A stretch of 64,000 bases of DNA from Pseudanabaena sp. (GTDB lineage Bacteria; Cyanobacteriota; Cyanobacteriia; Pseudanabaenales; Pseudanabaenaceae): NCBI GenBank assembly GCA_003249035.1, contig QBMK01000003.1, positions 170,227 to 234,226 on the forward strand. The letters run 5' to 3'. Numbering within the stretch: the first letter of the stretch is position 1; every line of letters begins with the position of its first letter. A program made the translations under genes and the position numbers. Positions 18,796 through 27,590 of this stretch are shown here, piece by piece. Under the pieces are notes generated by a model that saw only the letters and a list, made by a program, of their open reading frames with translations, did no database searches and was not told where the DNA came from.

Positions 18796-18939
18796 AACCC
18801 AAGTTGCTACCTATCAAAAACCGTCTCAAAACAAGTTAAAAACAGCCTCTCTAAGTGCTAAACAACGCTATTTTTGCATAAAAATCTAGCATTTTTAATT
18901 TTAATTTTAGTTTTGGATGAATAGGTAGCAACTTGGGTT
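18796..18939. mobile_element. 144-bp MITE, copy 1
   Basis: Terminal inverted repeats AACCCAAGTTGCTACCTAT and its complement (19 bp, perfect) bound the element. It is flanked by the direct repeat GAAT (18792-18795 and 18940-18943), which looks like a 4-bp target duplication. It has no coding capacity. A nearly identical copy lies at 35813-35955. Confidence 0.88.
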
Positions 18940-18944
18940 GAATA

Positions 18945-19013
18945 ATACCAATCCACAAAAGTGGTGGCACACTTTTGTGGATTGAAATCCAAACCCTGTA
19001 AGGGTTTTAAACA
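18945..19013. repeat. composite hairpin repeat, copy 2 (shortened)
   Basis: Begins TACCAATCCACAAAAGTGG, forms the first hairpin with CACACTTTTGTGGATTG, and has the linker CCAAACCCTGTAAGGGTTTT. The second hairpin is largely absent. It abuts the MITE and supplies the region just upstream of the NPCAAK-repeat gene. Confidence 0.7.
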
Positions 19014-19030
19014 TACAAAACAGGAAAAAC

Positions 19031-19393
19031 ATGAAAATTAATTATTTGGCTACATTTGCCGCTATTTCGCTATTAAGTGCTGGAGTTGGGAGTGTTTCTG
19101 CAAGCCCATCAGCAACGACACCTGCTACTAGCAAGGTCGCCGATGTCAAAATCAATCCCTGTGCACCTAAAGATAATCCTTGTGCCGCGAAACCAAATCC
19201 CTGTGCAGCTAAACCAAATCCTTGTGCAGCCAAACCAAATCCTTGTGCAGCTAAACCAAATCCTTGTGCAGCTAAACCAAATCCTTGTGCAGCTAAACCA
19301 AATCCTTGTGCAGCTAAACCAAATCCTTGTGCAGCTAAACCAAATCCTTGTGCAGCTAAACCAAATCCTTGTGCAGCTAAATCTAACTACTGA
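19031..19393 (+). CDS. exported NPCAAK-repeat protein
   Basis: A 120-residue protein: signal peptide (about residues 1-24, shared MKINYLAT start), a short Ser/Thr/Pro linker, then NPCAPKD and ten consecutive NPCAAK units with period 7 (NPCAAKP), ending SNY. That gives 11 evenly spaced cysteines and lysines and no other domain. I know similar NPCAAK-rich proteins only as uncharacterised; metal binding or a multi-thiol redox carrier are possible roles. Placement between two thioredoxin genes and before CcdA argues for redox or metal chemistry in the lumen or periplasm. A consensus start context (CAGGAAAAACATG) supports the ATG. Confidence 0.85.
   Translation: MKINYLATFAAISLLSAGVGSVSASPSATTPATSKVADVKINPCAPKDNPCAAKPNPCAAKPNPCAAKPNPCAAKPNPCAAKPNPCAAKPNPCAAKPNPCAAKPNPCAAKPNPCAAKSNY
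19175..19381 (+). repeat. 21-bp tandem repeat within the NPCAAK gene
   Basis: Almost ten head-to-tail copies of a 21-bp unit (AATCCTTGTGCAGCTAAACC plus A) encode NPCAAKP. The central copies are identical or differ only at third positions (GCCAAA for GCTAAA), which suggests recent slippage expansion under coding constraint. Confidence 0.95.
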
Positions 19394-19523
19394 TTTCAGC
19401 ACAACATGAAGAAATTTGAGATCGGGCAGAGCAGACAAATCTTTTAAAAGAATTCTCTTGCAAAACGATGTAAATGCTCAGGTATAGCGTTGTTCTCAAT
19501 CTCAAATTCTCAATAGGAAAAAT

Positions 19524-20084
19524 ATGAAAATCAATTATTTAGCTACATATGCTGCAATTTCACTATTAACAATTGGAGTTGCTACAGCATGCTCAACTCC
19601 TTCTGCAACGACACCTTCATCTAATACAGTTGCTGAAGTTAAGCCAAACCCCTGCGCTGCAAAAGATAAAGCTAATCCTTGTGCTGCGAAAGATAAAGCT
19701 AATCCCTACGCTGCGAAAGCTTCATCTGCTTCAGTAGGTGCACCTCTTGCTCAAAAGATACAAGGAAAACCCGCCGTTGTTGATGTTTATGCTAGTTGGT
19801 GTCCCGCTTGCAAAAACATCGCCCCAACCCTCTCTGATCTGAAGAAAGAGTACGAAGGGAAAGTGGAATTTGTTGTGTTAGATGTATCAGACAAATCCAC
19901 CACGGCTGCTGCTGAAGCCACTGCTCAGGAACTAGGACTGAGCAAATTTTTGGCAGAGAACAAAACTCAAACTGGGTCGCTCACAATTATTGAACCCGCA
20001 ACAGGTAAAATCTTGGCGCAATATCGTAATAATCCTGACAAAACCGCTTATAGCAAAGTTTTGGATGCTGCTCTAACTAAATAA
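19524..20084 (+). CDS. exported thioredoxin with N-terminal NPCAAK repeats
   Basis: A 186-residue protein. The N-terminus (MKINYLATYAAISLLTIGVATAC) is nearly the same as in the repeat protein upstream; Cys23 could be lipidated but the lipobox is weak. Residues about 41-65 hold NPCAAKDKA units, the third of which has Tyr for Cys (NPYAAK). Residues about 72-186 form a thioredoxin domain with ASWCPACKNIAPT and TQTGSLTI. It looks like a fusion of the repeat module with the thioredoxin of 18270-18755. A thiol-disulfide exchange role next to the CcdA gene is inferred. Confidence 0.9.
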   Translation: MKINYLATYAAISLLTIGVATACSTPSATTPSSNTVAEVKPNPCAAKDKANPCAAKDKANPYAAKASSASVGAPLAQKIQGKPAVVDVYASWCPACKNIAPTLSDLKKEYEGKVEFVVLDVSDKSTTAAAEATAQELGLSKFLAENKTQTGSLTIIEPATGKILAQYRNNPDKTAYSKVLDAALTK

Positions 20085-20133
20085 TTTCAAAACTTTCCAT
20101 TCATTTGCGGCGCTTTGCATTGACTTAAAACCC

Positions 20134-20182
20134 AGAGATAGCTTTGAAAGCGTTGCTCCGCAAGACTTTCAAAGCTATCTCT
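20134..20182. repeat. anchored palindrome between thioredoxin and ccdA-like genes
   Basis: AGAGATAGCTTTGAAAG pairs with CTTTCAAAGCTATCTCT around a 15-nt loop. It is preceded by the anchor-like GCGGCGCTTTGCATTGACTT. An outer inverted pair TTCCATTCATTT (20095) and AAATGAATGGAA (20211) encloses the whole structure. Confidence 0.7.
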
Positions 20183-20252
20183 ACACTACTCAAAGCCTTA
20201 GTAAGTTGTAAATGAATGGAAGGTTTTTCATCTTTTGCATGAGGATATTTGC

Positions 20253-21119
20253 ATGAACAACCTTCACAAACCCGATCTCGACAATGACCTAGCTAAAGCA
20301 ACCAAAAAGACTAGCCCTAAAATCCCTAAAAAATGGTTTGTTTTTGGAGGCTTAGCACTTCTAGGTTTTGCAATCGCTCTATTAATTATTGACCCAGTAT
20401 CTAAAGGAATGGAATATGCCATATCTGTTGTAGAAAATCGCTATCAGGAATGGTTCGCGCAACAAGACACAGCTAACCCAATGGTACTAATGCCTCTAGC
20501 ATTTATTGGTGGCTTGATCGCTAGCATTTCCCCCTGTATTCTTGCCATGCTGCCACTAAATTTGAGTTATATCGGTACTCGTAACATTACCTCTCGCAAA
20601 GATGCCTTTATCAAAGCAGGATTGTTTGTGCTTGGCAATGTGATTATCCTAAGTCTATTTGGATTAGTCTCTTCCTTCGCAGGATTGGTAATCGTGGAAT
20701 ATCGCGGTCACATTAATGTGGTAGTCGGAGCGATTATTTTAATCATGGGACTCGGTTTGTTGGGCTTGATTAAGATTCCCTTGCCTCAAATTAATGTTGG
20801 TGGATCTAATTTTGGTCCTTTTGGCGTTGGTTTAACCTACGCTTTGGTTAGTTCTCCTTGTGCTAGTCCTGTTCTGTTTGCAGTGCTAGCGGCTTCTGCG
20901 GCAAGTGGTTCGCAAGTTTTGTCAGTACTGACGATGGTAAGTTATGCATTGGGCTACACGATTGTGATCTTCTTATCTAGTTTGCTGACTGGCTTCGCCA
21001 AGCAAGCTAAACTGCTGATGAAATACTCGGAAGGAATTACCAAATTTGGCAGTATTGCGCTGATTTTGGCAGGAATTTACTATCTATTTATAGGCATAAA
21101 GTGGTTTATTGGCGGTTAA
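20253..21119 (+). CDS. CcdA-like thiol-disulfide membrane protein
   Basis: A 288-residue membrane protein of the DsbD/CcdA family, which moves reducing equivalents from cytosolic thioredoxin across the membrane. It has a basic cytosolic N-terminus, one extra early span (about 28-48), then six core spans. The redox cysteines are in SISPCILAMLP (first core span) and VSSPCASPVLF (fourth). The ATG at 20253 follows GAGG by 8 nt; the in-frame TTG at 20235 is disfavoured. It lies downstream of two thioredoxin-fold genes that could be its extracytoplasmic partners. Confidence 0.9.
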   Translation: MNNLHKPDLDNDLAKATKKTSPKIPKKWFVFGGLALLGFAIALLIIDPVSKGMEYAISVVENRYQEWFAQQDTANPMVLMPLAFIGGLIASISPCILAMLPLNLSYIGTRNITSRKDAFIKAGLFVLGNVIILSLFGLVSSFAGLVIVEYRGHINVVVGAIILIMGLGLLGLIKIPLPQINVGGSNFGPFGVGLTYALVSSPCASPVLFAVLAASAASGSQVLSVLTMVSYALGYTIVIFLSSLLTGFAKQAKLLMKYSEGITKFGSIALILAGIYYLFIGIKWFIGG

Positions 21120-21155
21120 GTTCTATTGGTAGTAAATTAAGAATCTTATGGATAG

Positions 21156-21421
<266 letters not shown>

Positions 21422-21494
21422 TGGTTTTGGCGCAAAGCGCTGTAAATTACGATAGTCCGTAAGATTTCCGCATTAAATTTTATTTGAACTAATC

Positions 21495-22340
21495 ATGACA
21501 ACGGTTGCTTACCTTGGCCCCACAGGAACATATTCGGAAATCGCAGCTTTGCAATATTTACAGCTGTGTAATTCTAACTTAGAGCCTAATCCATCGCAGA
21601 TGTATCCATATAGCACCATTGCCAAAGCAATTAATGCTGCTGAGCATGGCAATGTTGATGTTGCTGTTGTCCCTGTGGAGAACTCAATTCAAGGGGGCGT
21701 AACCATGACCCTTGATAGCCTCTGGCAATCGGAATCTTTGCAAATCCAACAGGCGATTGTCTTGCCGATTGCCCATGCTTTGATTACGCGCTCTCAAACT
21801 CTTGAAGATATTAAAGTCGTCTACTCCCACCCACAAAGCCTAGCCCAATGCCAACAATGGCTTGAACTCAATTTACCAAATGCTCAACAAATTGCCACTG
21901 ACTCCAATACCGATAGATTACATAGTGTCGCCGAGGATGTAACAGTAGCTGCGATCGCCTCGCAACGTGCCGCTGAAATTTACAACTTGCCAGTTCTGAA
22001 GTTTCCGATCAACGATCAGCCTGATAATTGCACCCGTTTTTTAGTCTTAGGACGTACTGCACCAACTACTAAAGGCACACATTCATCTCTCGCATTTAGT
22101 CTCAAGCGCAATATGCCTGGAGCCTTAGTTAAGCCTTTATTAGTATTTGCCGATCGCCAAATCAACTTGAGTCGTATTGAGTCACGTCCTACTAAGAGAT
22201 CCCTAGGCGAATATATTTTCTTCATCGATATCGATGCGCCTATTGATAATCCCAACCTTAGCGAAGCCTTACATGAACTTCAATCAGTTACCGAAAATCT
22301 CAAAATTCTTGGTAGCTATGGGATTTATATAGTAGTGTAA
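21495..22340 (+). CDS. pheA: prephenate dehydratase
   Basis: A 281-residue monofunctional enzyme that converts prephenate to phenylpyruvate in phenylalanine synthesis. The catalytic domain (about 1-185) starts AYLGPTGTYSEIAALQYL and includes the catalytic TRF motif in DNCTRFLVLGR. The ACT domain (about 195-280) has the regulatory ESRPTKRSLGEYIFFIDID segment that binds phenylalanine. Length and both domains are normal. No chorismate mutase domain is fused. Confidence 0.97.
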   Translation: MTTVAYLGPTGTYSEIAALQYLQLCNSNLEPNPSQMYPYSTIAKAINAAEHGNVDVAVVPVENSIQGGVTMTLDSLWQSESLQIQQAIVLPIAHALITRSQTLEDIKVVYSHPQSLAQCQQWLELNLPNAQQIATDSNTDRLHSVAEDVTVAAIASQRAAEIYNLPVLKFPINDQPDNCTRFLVLGRTAPTTKGTHSSLAFSLKRNMPGALVKPLLVFADRQINLSRIESRPTKRSLGEYIFFIDIDAPIDNPNLSEALHELQSVTENLKILGSYGIYIVV

Positions 22341-22348
22341 AACTATAC

Positions 22349-23116
22349 CTATCTTGAGTTGATAGCTTGATGCTGACAAGTAGTGACGAGATTGAGAGAT
22401 TGCCAAAAAGTTCGCAGTTGATTGTTAACGGCTTGCCATTGGTTGAAGTGGAAAAAGTGTTTACCTTGCTCACTTAACCAGAGACGATCTTGATCTTTCA
22501 AATATGGTCGCCACTTTTGATAAGTATTAGCACCATCGTTACTGAAGATGTCATCATCCATAGCACCACAGACCAACATCGGCACAGTGATTATGGATGG
22601 AGCCATGGGAGCAACGGATGGATAGCAAGAGAAAGGAATCAAGGAATTATCCAGATCTTGCTTAAGCAAATCTGCCAGCCAATGCAACATTTCTTTGTCT
22701 CGATATCCAAACAGATAAAAAGCTGTCCGCTTTAATATTATTTCGCGACTGCAACTTATCAACTGACGCTGCCTGTAATAGTTACTATGCCAACTATTTG
22801 CTAGATTTACTCCTACGGATAGCAGAGTTAGCGATTTTACATATTCAGGACATTTTCTTGCATACAGCCAACCAACCAACCCTGCAATACCATGTCCAAC
22901 CAGATGCACTGAGTCTGGACAATTCTGTAAATATTCGTGTAAGGAAGAAATTGCGAGATTGACATCAAGAGGTTCATCAGGATCTTGGCAATATTCCCAT
23001 TGTGCGATCGCATATTGCTTAGAAAGCGATCGCAGTAAAGGCAAATCAAAACGGCGTAAAGATTGGCTGGTGCAAATACTGACACCTTGGGGAGAAGGAG
23101 ATTGTCTAAAGGTCAT
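22349..23116 (-). CDS. alpha/beta-hydrolase-fold protein with an altered nucleophile elbow
   Basis: A 255-residue alpha/beta-hydrolase fold. The elbow reads VHLVGHGIAGLVGWLYARK, with Gly where the catalytic Ser of GxSxG normally sits. The rest of the fold looks intact, including MLVCGAMDDDIF (acid turn) and EQGKHFFHFNQW (His loop). Similar Ser-less cyanobacterial relatives are, as I recall, part of a conserved subfamily, so this is probably not damage. It may be a binding protein or use other chemistry. It is convergent with pheA. Confidence 0.75.
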   Translation of the reverse strand: MTFRQSPSPQGVSICTSQSLRRFDLPLLRSLSKQYAIAQWEYCQDPDEPLDVNLAISSLHEYLQNCPDSVHLVGHGIAGLVGWLYARKCPEYVKSLTLLSVGVNLANSWHSNYYRQRQLISCSREIILKRTAFYLFGYRDKEMLHWLADLLKQDLDNSLIPFSCYPSVAPMAPSIITVPMLVCGAMDDDIFSNDGANTYQKWRPYLKDQDRLWLSEQGKHFFHFNQWQAVNNQLRTFWQSLNLVTTCQHQAINSR

Positions 23117-23541
23117 AACTATTGAGAATAACTTTTAATAAATTAGAAAATCATATTCATAGCACGCAATTTGCTTAATAGCTCTATCAAAGCAATTTCA
23201 GAAAAAGGCTCAGTGACAAGGAGTTTTTACAACAAGCTTTTGAGCAGTCTTCAAAAATACAATTTTGTCACTCAATCCCAACAACGCATTTGAACTAATA
23301 ATGAAATTTTAATGAGACGGGACTGAGTCCAATTTCCGTGACAATATTTCATTAATGCCACCATAAACTAAATGATAATAAATGTTAATAGATATAAGTA
23401 AAACCATTTTATTTATATCGCAATGAAAGAGAGAGCTAGGACAAATCAAAACCCAAATAAATGAAGGCGGCGCGAAGCGCCGCCTTCATTTATTTGGGTT
23501 TTATGTTCTAAGCAAAACTTTCGTTGCTATATCTATTGACA
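23117..23541. other. gene-free stretch with a palindromic repeat at its end
   Basis: No gene is supported in 23117-23420. The stretch GACAAGGAGTTTTTACAAC to TTGTCACTCAATCCC looks like eroded mobile DNA, but I cannot assign it. The final part carries the second copy of the AAAACCC...GGGTTTT palindrome. Confidence 0.4.
23448..23502. repeat. AAAACCC...GGGTTTT palindrome, copy 2
   Basis: Perfect arms AAAACCCAAATAAATGAA plus GGCGGCGC around GAA. It is preceded by AGCTAGGACAAATC, which is shared with the copy at 44534 and shows that the conserved unit extends about 30 bp to the left of the hairpin. Confidence 0.85.
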
Positions 23542-24372
23542 TTATTTTCTAGAATTGGTAAGTCGCTTATTCCGCATCAGCACATTTGCACCTTCGTTAG
23601 TTTGTTCGATCACCAATAGAGGTGTGGGTTTAGCACTTTGATCCCAACTAATCACCGCTAGCCGCCCCTGAATTGTAGGCTGCCAGTTGCGATTTTCATC
23701 TGAGGCAACCACAAAGTTTTCTAGACCGAGTGCTAACTCCTTAAAAATACTTTGCGAGCCATTTACAGGAATTTTCGCTAGCTTGACATGGATCCGAAAA
23801 AGTGTGCGAATTTGCGAATCATCACGGTGTTCAGGTTGATAAGACACATCGAAAATCACATCAATTTTGCGGACATTACCACTGTCTTCTTCTGTCGGCA
23901 ATAGAGCAGGTATAACTTTTTTGCGGAGATTAACCTTAATCTGAGCCAAGATAATTTCGCAGAAATGTGGCTCTTCCATTCTCATGCTGAGGTAGTCAAG
24001 ATTAAATTCACGAGAATGAATCAAATCAGGATTACGCTCATGTTCATCGATAGTTTGCAATGCTAGTTTGAGCTTTTTGGCAAGTTCATCGTTTTTAAGA
24101 CGCTCGATCTTCAGCTGTTGTCGATTTTTTCGCAATTTCCAGTAATGATAAGCAGTTGCGCCAATCCATCCCCATAGCAAGATCAGCAGAAAACTCACGC
24201 CAAATGTATTTTGCATTGGCAGAGTTGACTGTTCGATTATGTCTAGAAAACCTTCGCGATCGCTAGGCTTCTCCGTCACCAGTGCTTTTGATGCATACAA
24301 CATAGGAATGCCCCAATTAATTAAATGAAATCCAGAAATTCTCTCGTCTATATGCCATGCTTTGCACACCAT
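23542..24372 (-). CDS. membrane-anchored hypothetical protein
   Basis: A 276-residue frame; the ATG at 24303 (MLYASKALVTEK, 253 residues) is an equally plausible start. One membrane span is clear (about residues 57-75, FLLILLWGWIGATAYHYW), followed by a basic coiled coil (about 78-110) and a cytosolic domain of about 160 residues with beta-rich character (NVRKIDVIFDVSYQPEH, LLVIEQTNEGANVLM). I do not recognise a catalytic motif. It is probably a cyanobacterial conserved protein of unknown role. Confidence 0.7.
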   Translation of the reverse strand: MVCKAWHIDERISGFHLINWGIPMLYASKALVTEKPSDREGFLDIIEQSTLPMQNTFGVSFLLILLWGWIGATAYHYWKLRKNRQQLKIERLKNDELAKKLKLALQTIDEHERNPDLIHSREFNLDYLSMRMEEPHFCEIILAQIKVNLRKKVIPALLPTEEDSGNVRKIDVIFDVSYQPEHRDDSQIRTLFRIHVKLAKIPVNGSQSIFKELALGLENFVVASDENRNWQPTIQGRLAVISWDQSAKPTPLLVIEQTNEGANVLMRNKRLTNSRK

Positions 24373-24591
24373 AAGTAATTGACATCGACGTCACTTTACC
24401 GAACTCCCCCTCATACTATTCCCACAATACATCAAGAAATTAGTCAGATCTTAGTCCATTAAATTTAAGAAGCGATCCTACATCCTTAAATTTAATCGAC
24501 ATTCAAATAATAAATCATCCAAATTGAATACAAAATTGATATGACGAAATCCGCACCGCCTTAATTTTGTTCAATTATTCTATGCAAGGCT

Positions 24592-25563
24592 CTAATTGAC
24601 TTTTGTTAAGCTTGCAATTTTCCACTTGCCATCTTCAAAACTTAGAGTGGCAATATATCTACCTCTTGATGGCTGAGACTGAGTCAGATCGATTTTGCCA
24701 TTGACATAAAGTGTCGGATTTTCAAAGATCTCCACAGTGACATTTGCCTGATTATCTTGAATACCAAACGATCCTGCGCGGCTGACTGTAAATTCGCCAT
24801 AGCTATAAAAAGCATTATTACTCTGCAACCAATCGATAGACCCCTTGCGCTTTTCATAAGCTTCACCTGTTGTTAATTCGGCAAGCAATTGACGATCAAA
24901 GGGTGGAGCAAATATTTGGTTTTTGCTAGCTACCAAATTATTCACGATTGTAACAGCATCTGCCTCAGACAAAGGCTCCATCGGCACTTTGGGAGAAGCT
25001 TTGGGCGTAGGAATAACCGAAGCTTTGGCTGTAGGAGAGGGCGTTAGACTAGCTGTAGCCGTAGGTTTAACTTGTGGATTATCTACAGCTGTCGGGCTAG
25101 GGTTTGGGGCAATAGCAGCATTGTTAGAGGAATTAGTGGAATTCTTCTCGGCAATCGGCTGAGGATTTGGCTTTTGAGTTGCAAGCACAACGCCGATCGC
25201 GATCGCAGTTGCAAAAGCTCCACCCCAGACTGCTATCCATAACCCTTTACTAATGCGATTATTGCCATCATTACTATTGGATTGCGTCACGAAAGCCTGA
25301 ACAGTATGCGGAGATATCTGTTCAGGTACAGGATGGCGATTTACAGGAACAGTATGGATTGGAGCAGTTGGAGATGGCAAGGGCTGGATCGGTTGATAAA
25401 CTTCTGTAGGCGGAATAGTCGGCGAACTATTAGACAACAATTCCGTACCCAAATCGCTATTGTTGTTTACGTCACTATTTACAGTGACAATGTTTGACTG
25501 AAGACCATTCGCCTGATTAATCACTGGTTGATTTGGTAATTGGCGATCGCCTAATGCAGTCAA
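24592..25563 (-). CDS. C-terminal half of a Ser/Thr kinase: membrane span plus ARC6/IMS-like domain (frameshifted)
   Basis: This frame starts by continuing the kinase C-lobe: just upstream in frame are YHYKDRYESAAEIRKLL and then TALGDRQLP. It has a Pro/Gln/Ser/Thr-rich linker, a membrane span near residues 108-128 (LWIAVWGGAFATAIAIGVVL), a long Pro/Thr/Ser spacer, then a domain of about 125 residues (EAVTIVNNLVASKNQIFAPP to ATLSFEDGKWKIASL) like the IMS/DUF4101 domain of ARC6-type proteins. It does not look like a separate gene; a one-base deletion near 25610-25620 disconnects it from the kinase. Confidence 0.8.
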   Translation of the reverse strand: MTALGDRQLPNQPVINQANGLQSNIVTVNSDVNNNSDLGTELLSNSSPTIPPTEVYQPIQPLPSPTAPIHTVPVNRHPVPEQISPHTVQAFVTQSNSNDGNNRISKGLWIAVWGGAFATAIAIGVVLATQKPNPQPIAEKNSTNSSNNAAIAPNPSPTAVDNPQVKPTATASLTPSPTAKASVIPTPKASPKVPMEPLSEADAVTIVNNLVASKNQIFAPPFDRQLLAELTTGEAYEKRKGSIDWLQSNNAFYSYGEFTVSRAGSFGIQDNQANVTVEIFENPTLYVNGKIDLTQSQPSRGRYIATLSFEDGKWKIASLTKVN

Positions 25564-26363
25564 AAGCTTGCGAATTTCTGCCGCAGATTCATAGCGATCT
25601 TTGTAGTGATAGCAGTCATCTTGGCTAGCACATCAACTAATTTCGACTTATTTGGGACAAGATGCTGCCAGATTAATTCCCCCGTTTGATAGTCTTCTTG
25701 CAATTCACGGGGCGGCAAACCTGTCAGGGCTTGAATGCCAATCACCCCGATCGCATATAAATCACTGTTCGGTCTCGGTTTTCCTTGAGCTTGCTCACTG
25801 GGCATATATCCCAAAGTCCCGACTGCTACTGTCGCCGCAGTCTGCCCTTCTTGATTAAGCTGCGTTTGCACCAGCTTAATCGCGCCAAAATCGATCAGCA
25901 CCAACTTGCCATCAGATCTACGCCGAATAATATTGTCTGGCTTGATATCGCGATGAATTACGCCATGGCTATGGGTATATTCCACAATGCCTAATAAGTC
26001 ATCTAATATCTGAAAAACTTGTGTATCACTAAGTCGATAGCCGCGCACTAGTTCTAACTCTAGCGATCGCCCCTCGACAAACTCCTCAACCAAATAAAAC
26101 TCATTCGACTCCTCAAAATAGGCAAGTAAGCGCGGAATGAGATCGTGATTACCTAACTGAGCAAGGGTTTGCGCCTCACTAGTAAATAATCGATTTGCGA
26201 CTTTTAGATATTCGCGATCGCTACTAGCAGGTTTGAGATGCTTGACCACACAAAGAGGCTCATTTGGTATCCTTGTATCGTGGGCTAGATAAGTATGACC
26301 AAATCCACCCTCACCCAACTTGCTAGCAATGCGGTAGCGCCCATCGAGTAATTGACCAATCAT
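25560..26363 (-). CDS. Ser/Thr protein kinase catalytic domain (frameshifted before its C-terminus)
   Basis: A Hanks-type kinase beginning MIGQLLDGRYRIASKLGEGG at 26363. It has a Gly-rich loop, the Lys in CVVKHLKP, the Glu in VEEFVEGRSLE, HRDIKPDN (catalytic loop), DFGAIK (in place of DFG-activation) and a normal APE-like segment (MPSEQ). At LAKMT the frame slips to AITTKIAMNLRQKFASF and stops, whereas the other frame continues the expected YKDRYESAAEI helix. Loss of one base explains this. An ATG at 26375 is a possible alternative start. Confidence 0.85.
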   Translation of the reverse strand: MIGQLLDGRYRIASKLGEGGFGHTYLAHDTRIPNEPLCVVKHLKPASSDREYLKVANRLFTSEAQTLAQLGNHDLIPRLLAYFEESNEFYLVEEFVEGRSLELELVRGYRLSDTQVFQILDDLLGIVEYTHSHGVIHRDIKPDNIIRRRSDGKLVLIDFGAIKLVQTQLNQEGQTAATVAVGTLGYMPSEQAQGKPRPNSDLYAIGVIGIQALTGLPPRELQEDYQTGELIWQHLVPNKSKLVDVLAKMTAITTKIAMNLRQKFASF

Positions 26364-26761
26364 GCTTGACTCCATCTCTGCAATAAATATAGCAACCACT
26401 AATGCGGTTAAGACATAAACTCCCAAAACTAGAGATACCGAGTAACGTTGAATCTAATTTTGAGGTTTCAGCCGATTCAAAAATTTCAGTAATCCTCATT
26501 TCAAAAATTGTTTTTTAAGCCAGCTTGCAGCTGGCTTAAAAAACAAAATTGGTTTCATAAGTAGAATTGCTATAGAAATTTCATGCTTCACGCTTTAACG
26601 ACACCTTGGTTTATGATGGATAAGCTGTAATGCCTAATACCTAAAGTTAAAATGCTTATGTCAAAAAATGACATAGTGCAAAATAGACATATAGCTTTTT
26701 AGAGATAGTTTGTAGACAAGGACTAGTAAACTGCTAGCCGAACCAGTTGTTTTGATGATTT
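26364..26761. other. gene-free stretch with a hairpin
   Basis: Contains a perfect hairpin at 26510-26544 (GTTTTTTAAGCCAGC and its complement around TTGCA) that could terminate in either direction. A small repeat TATGTC-AAAAAA-TGACATA lies near 26658. Promoters for the divergent kinase and the 26762 gene should be here. Confidence 0.45.
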
Positions 26762-27112
26762 ATGGCTAGATATACTCAACATTTCTTAGTTGAAATCGCT
26801 CCCGAGAACCTACATTCAACGATTATTAAAACGTTGGAATCTTGTAGTTTGGTAATTACCTATGAAACCGACGACTATGTTATCGCTCAAGAAATAGAGA
26901 CTAATGCGGCATTCGCTAAAATGGTAACGGTTGAAGTCTTAATCCATCGCTCTGAGATTGAAGGCAATCAAGCAAAATTGACTAGCGTCACCAAAAATGC
27001 CGAGCTACCGCTGCGGCTTAATAATCACTGTCATGGGATATCTGATCGTATTTCTAAAGCATTCTGTGACAGTCCAGAATGGAAGCTATTAGAAGTTACA
27101 TCAGGATATTAG
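26762..27112 (+). CDS. small hypothetical protein upstream of smpB
   Basis: A 116-residue soluble protein (MARYTQHFLVEIAPENLHST...) with alternating hydrophobic strands and two helices. No motif or signal peptide is recognised. It ends 19 bp before smpB on the same strand, so the two are probably co-transcribed. Its beta-alpha pattern could suit a small START/SRPBCC-like or ACT-like fold, but that is a guess. Confidence 0.7.
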   Translation: MARYTQHFLVEIAPENLHSTIIKTLESCSLVITYETDDYVIAQEIETNAAFAKMVTVEVLIHRSEIEGNQAKLTSVTKNAELPLRLNNHCHGISDRISKAFCDSPEWKLLEVTSGY

Positions 27113-27131
27113 ACAGTATCAATGGGAATAA

Positions 27132-27590
27132 ATGGCAAATTACTATCGTGTACTCGCCGAAAATCGGCAAGCTAGATTTAACTACGAAATCCTCGAAACC
27201 CATGAAGCGGGAATCGAATTACTTGGTACTGAAGTAAAAGCAGTCAAGGGGGGGCAAGCAAATCTAAGAGATGCTTATGGGATTGTGCGAAAGGGGCAGA
27301 TCATGCTGCTAAATATGTATATCCCCCCGCACCGTACTACTAGCGTTTATTTTAATCATGAGCCAACGCGCACTCGCCGCCTACTATTGCATAAGGATGA
27401 AATCCGTAAGTTAATTGCTGAAGTGCAGCAAAAGGGGCTGACCTTAGTGCCGCTAAAGGTTTATCAAAAAGAGGGCTGGATTAAAGTTGATTTGGCTGTT
27501 GTACGCAACAAAAAATTGCATGATAAACGCGAAGACATGAAAAAGCGCGACGATAAACGCGAAATCGAACGAGTCATGAAAAATCATTAA
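27132..27590 (+). CDS. smpB: SsrA-binding protein (trans-translation)
   Basis: A 152-residue protein that escorts tmRNA to stalled ribosomes. The OB-fold body carries ILETHEAGIELLGTEVKAVK, GQANLRDAYGIV and the C-terminal helix KLHDKREDMKKRDDKREIER, which mimics a decoding helix. All segments are normal. The gene is followed by a strong hairpin terminator shared with the convergent ABC transporter gene. Confidence 0.97.
   Translation: MANYYRVLAENRQARFNYEILETHEAGIELLGTEVKAVKGGQANLRDAYGIVRKGQIMLLNMYIPPHRTTSVYFNHEPTRTRRLLLHKDEIRKLIAEVQQKGLTLVPLKVYQKEGWIKVDLAVVRNKKLHDKREDMKKRDDKREIERVMKNH

Noticed and set aside
19175..19381. Tandem array as a CRISPR
   Set aside because: Units are contiguous without spacers and keep an open frame with a signal peptide.
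19109..19438. Minus-strand frame with many Cys and Trp repeats opposite the NPCAAK gene
   Set aside because: Shadow of the 21-bp coding repeat; no ribosome site, and the plus-strand gene has a signal peptide and a paralogue.
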